Source of the DNA: Planctomycetota bacterium
GTDB taxonomy: Bacteria > Planctomycetota > UBA1135 > GCA-002686595
NCBI GenBank assembly: GCA_029259675.1
Contig: JAJDES010000558.1
Span: 1 to 7,353, forward strand
Direction: 5' to 3'
DNA: 7,353 nucleotides
A program made the position numbers and the translations under genes. The notes beneath the pieces were generated by a model. That model saw only the letters and a list, made by a program, of their open reading frames with translations, was not told the DNA's origin and did not search any database. This document shows positions 6,701 through 7,353 of this stretch, piece by piece; positions within the stretch are counted from its first letter, which is position 1, and each line of letters opens with the position of its first letter.

Positions 6701-7353
6701 CGTGACCTTGGGAACTCTCGATGTTGGCATCGACCGCTTCGCTTTCCGCGATGAATCGCAGCAAGGGGCCAAGCCCCTCACGCTGAGGATTCACTTGCGC
6801 AACAAGAAGCCCCTGGTGCTGCTCGATCCGGAGCCCGCCGGCTTGGCTCCGATCGAATTGGAAGTCACGGGCGCCCTGGAGCCGGTTGCCAAAGAGCTCT
6901 CCGTTCAACTTTTCCTGCAGCCCTACCTCGACCGTCCCGAATTCAAAGCTGAATTCGACATGAGCGGCATTCGCGGAGCGGGCCTGACGGAATTCATGCC
7001 TTCGCTCGCCGCAAATATCGACGGTGAAGAACTGGAGGGCGGCAGCGCCCACGCCGAATTCGACGCCGTTTTGAATTGGCGCAGGCGCAGTCCCGTCGAC
7101 TTCGACCTTGCGGGCGGTTTTGGCGCCGACATCTCGATCGAGAATGTCGCCTTTCGAGCCAAGCCCGAAGGTGAAGTTTTGGCCGGCCTGGGGGGACTAT
7201 TCGCCAACATTCAAAATGTAAATCTCAGCAACGGCGACGTGCATGTTCAGAGTTTGGAATTGAGCAAGCCAATCCTTCACGCTCGCCGCGATGCAGCCGG
7301 CTTGCACGTTCTCGGCATACACGTGAAGACCGGCCCGGTCCAAGGCGAAGGGG
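3720..7353 (+). CDS. Giant AsmA/DUF748-like protein, N-terminal 1211 residues (runs off the window)
   Basis: The frame is open from ATG at 3720 through the last base, 1211 whole codons without a stop. A basic head (KWRRR) and one membrane segment (residues 14-36) anchor a long periplasmic chain. Residues ~50-130 match the AsmA/DUF748 N-terminal pattern: a strand-rich region ending in a 'derived from idGl.v.ver..sG.f' motif. Four modules then follow, each opening with a LD-x-h-x-I-x-x-G-x-h-x-h-x-D unit whose final Asp is at 191, 404, 761 and 1011. Modules are separated by Pro/Glu/Ser-rich linkers at about 131-168, 366-387, 707-745 and 935-976. Members of this broad class (AsmA, TamB, YhdP) form elongated beta-groove structures that support outer-membrane lipid transport or assembly; that role here is inference. 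Its ATG overlaps the lipoprotein TGA, and the only ribosome site is a weak GGA three bases upstream, so translation is probably coupled. The linker-module arrangement is unlike compact AsmA proteins. Confidence 0.92.
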   Translation, partial: MSTQAKPHKWRRRLLRIAISLVILALLLRIAVPLALPSLLESWAKSGQCEASYEQLDFSVFSGQIELTHFSLRGKDSAGEEREALHAEYLVFDLDYSSILSGRPRVSRAEIDGLDVFVERTGSGQFRSPFQSGAESSAAPQDPSPLDTEEQTVEGPEPLDSGEEIAAPLNLELPVVLAALRLQEVRVHFLDRSLTPARSYNLEAGVRVSDVGSRKRPARAELRLSVPGSLDVLRMSAEIENSPELVKADFAAQMVGLYPGEFAHMLAPLGITPRSEELSFELSGNVSVQSGSEQEPATKIDFGLSDMELSADGQMALLTEEFGAQLELGTGPIRIPAVKLRGMRASATRLENGAMRIAGLDWKPVSSIATSEEPEPETSTVGGNPPAFVLDNFLIEDGKVALRDESVQPAADLVAVLKSVSLSHLAYLPAALEQRAQLEGVFAAPGLIEKISIGGDLIPFGPTRSARLAIALNEFEFSAIQPYLDAAKLELEPAAGPLSIGVDAMLPPGAPGSLNVSLSWEHATFLDQSVQPPAVLGFQDLAVELSDLPLGAPMQSSRAQIRCGLRSAGIIQSLLLVGEATIEPGELDLLLDLKVQGRGIQTEALGPYLTRLGIESELREGSLSLELESRARKVQEEFEITAQLRDVNFRADGESAEPDLALGELRLASLRVGDSGLHVGEVLIDAPSIRLARDADGVIHFARLKLSPSSSSAASGEPTYEAPVVADSKPAQDRDVAPATSPSTTIVDAVRIQGARILWSDLGLATPLETALIASLSVEGVHTDGSQPANFRADLSAGASLRALSMAGEFSLDPNDIRFAAKLSGSGIHGGELTSYLPPGVEFTLDDGSLALDLSGGLRAAGDGQSVAWFEASELNFADGERALLSMRSATLQATLPRAGETSYAIDEVALRGLELDARKTSASRIEVAGFALDAPPAASAKSQATTPGPLPSPGDQAEDPSLEEASDPPTNEGDGVAAVQTRMKNNRAGELPRVTLGTLDVGIDRFAFRDESQQGAKPLTLRIHLRNKKPLVLLDPEPAGLAPIELEVTGALEPVAKELSVQLFLQPYLDRPEFKAEFDMSGIRGAGLTEFMPSLAANIDGEELEGGSAHAEFDAVLNWRRRSPVDFDLAGGFGADISIENVAFRAKPEGEVLAGLGGLFANIQNVNLSNGDVHVQSLELSKPILHARRDAAGLHVLGIHVKTGPVQGEG

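Noticed and set aside
6546..7052. Minus-strand open frame (168 codons) inside the AsmA-like gene
   Set aside because: Same reason: an opposite-strand shadow of a linker and module of the real gene.
607..7061. Excess of GAATTC (nine sites, four within 6939-7061)
   Set aside because: Nearly all fall on in-frame Glu-Phe codon pairs (GAA TTC) in coding sequence, so codon preference explains them better than a DNA signal.

Overview
The window is GC-rich, densely coding bacterial DNA, roughly 60% GC by eye. Its strongest codon bias is G/C in third positions, with frequent GAA, TTG and CTG. The gene content indicates a diderm (Gram-negative type) bacterium: a lipobox lipoprotein and a very large AsmA/DUF748-like envelope protein. 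The mix of a multi-zinc-ribbon protein, a membrane-anchored EEP phosphatase/nuclease and a large module-repeat AsmA-like protein feels like Planctomycetota, or possibly Myxococcota. That placement is inference; no marker gene is present. I see no rRNA, tRNA, mobile element or CRISPR array.

Layout: (1) 43-906, plus strand, a protein with several zinc ribbons, including two TFIIB-type zinc-ribbon domains, starting at GTG. (2) 930-1916, minus strand, a membrane-anchored endonuclease/exonuclease/phosphatase (EEP) protein that converges tail-to-tail with gene 1 across only 23 bases. (3) 1917-2274, a divergent spacer holding an AT-rich patch, a perfect 7-bp hairpin and a minus-strand open frame with gene-like codon structure that may be a small gene. 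(4) 2275-3723, plus strand, a lipoprotein of unknown function with a helical C-terminal half. (5) 3720 to beyond the right edge, plus strand, a giant AsmA/DUF748-like protein whose first 1211 codons are visible.

Genes 4 and 5 overlap by ATGA and are almost certainly one operon. The inferred theme is envelope biogenesis: a membrane-attached lipoprotein made together with an N-terminally anchored, beta-rich periplasmic protein of the class that includes bridge-like lipid-transfer proteins. The most notable observation is the architecture of gene 5. Four recurring beta modules are separated by proline/acid/serine-rich linkers, with one sequence motif before each linker and another after it, and a fifth pre-linker motif at the very edge of the window. 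Genes 1 and 2 have no evident functional tie to that operon.
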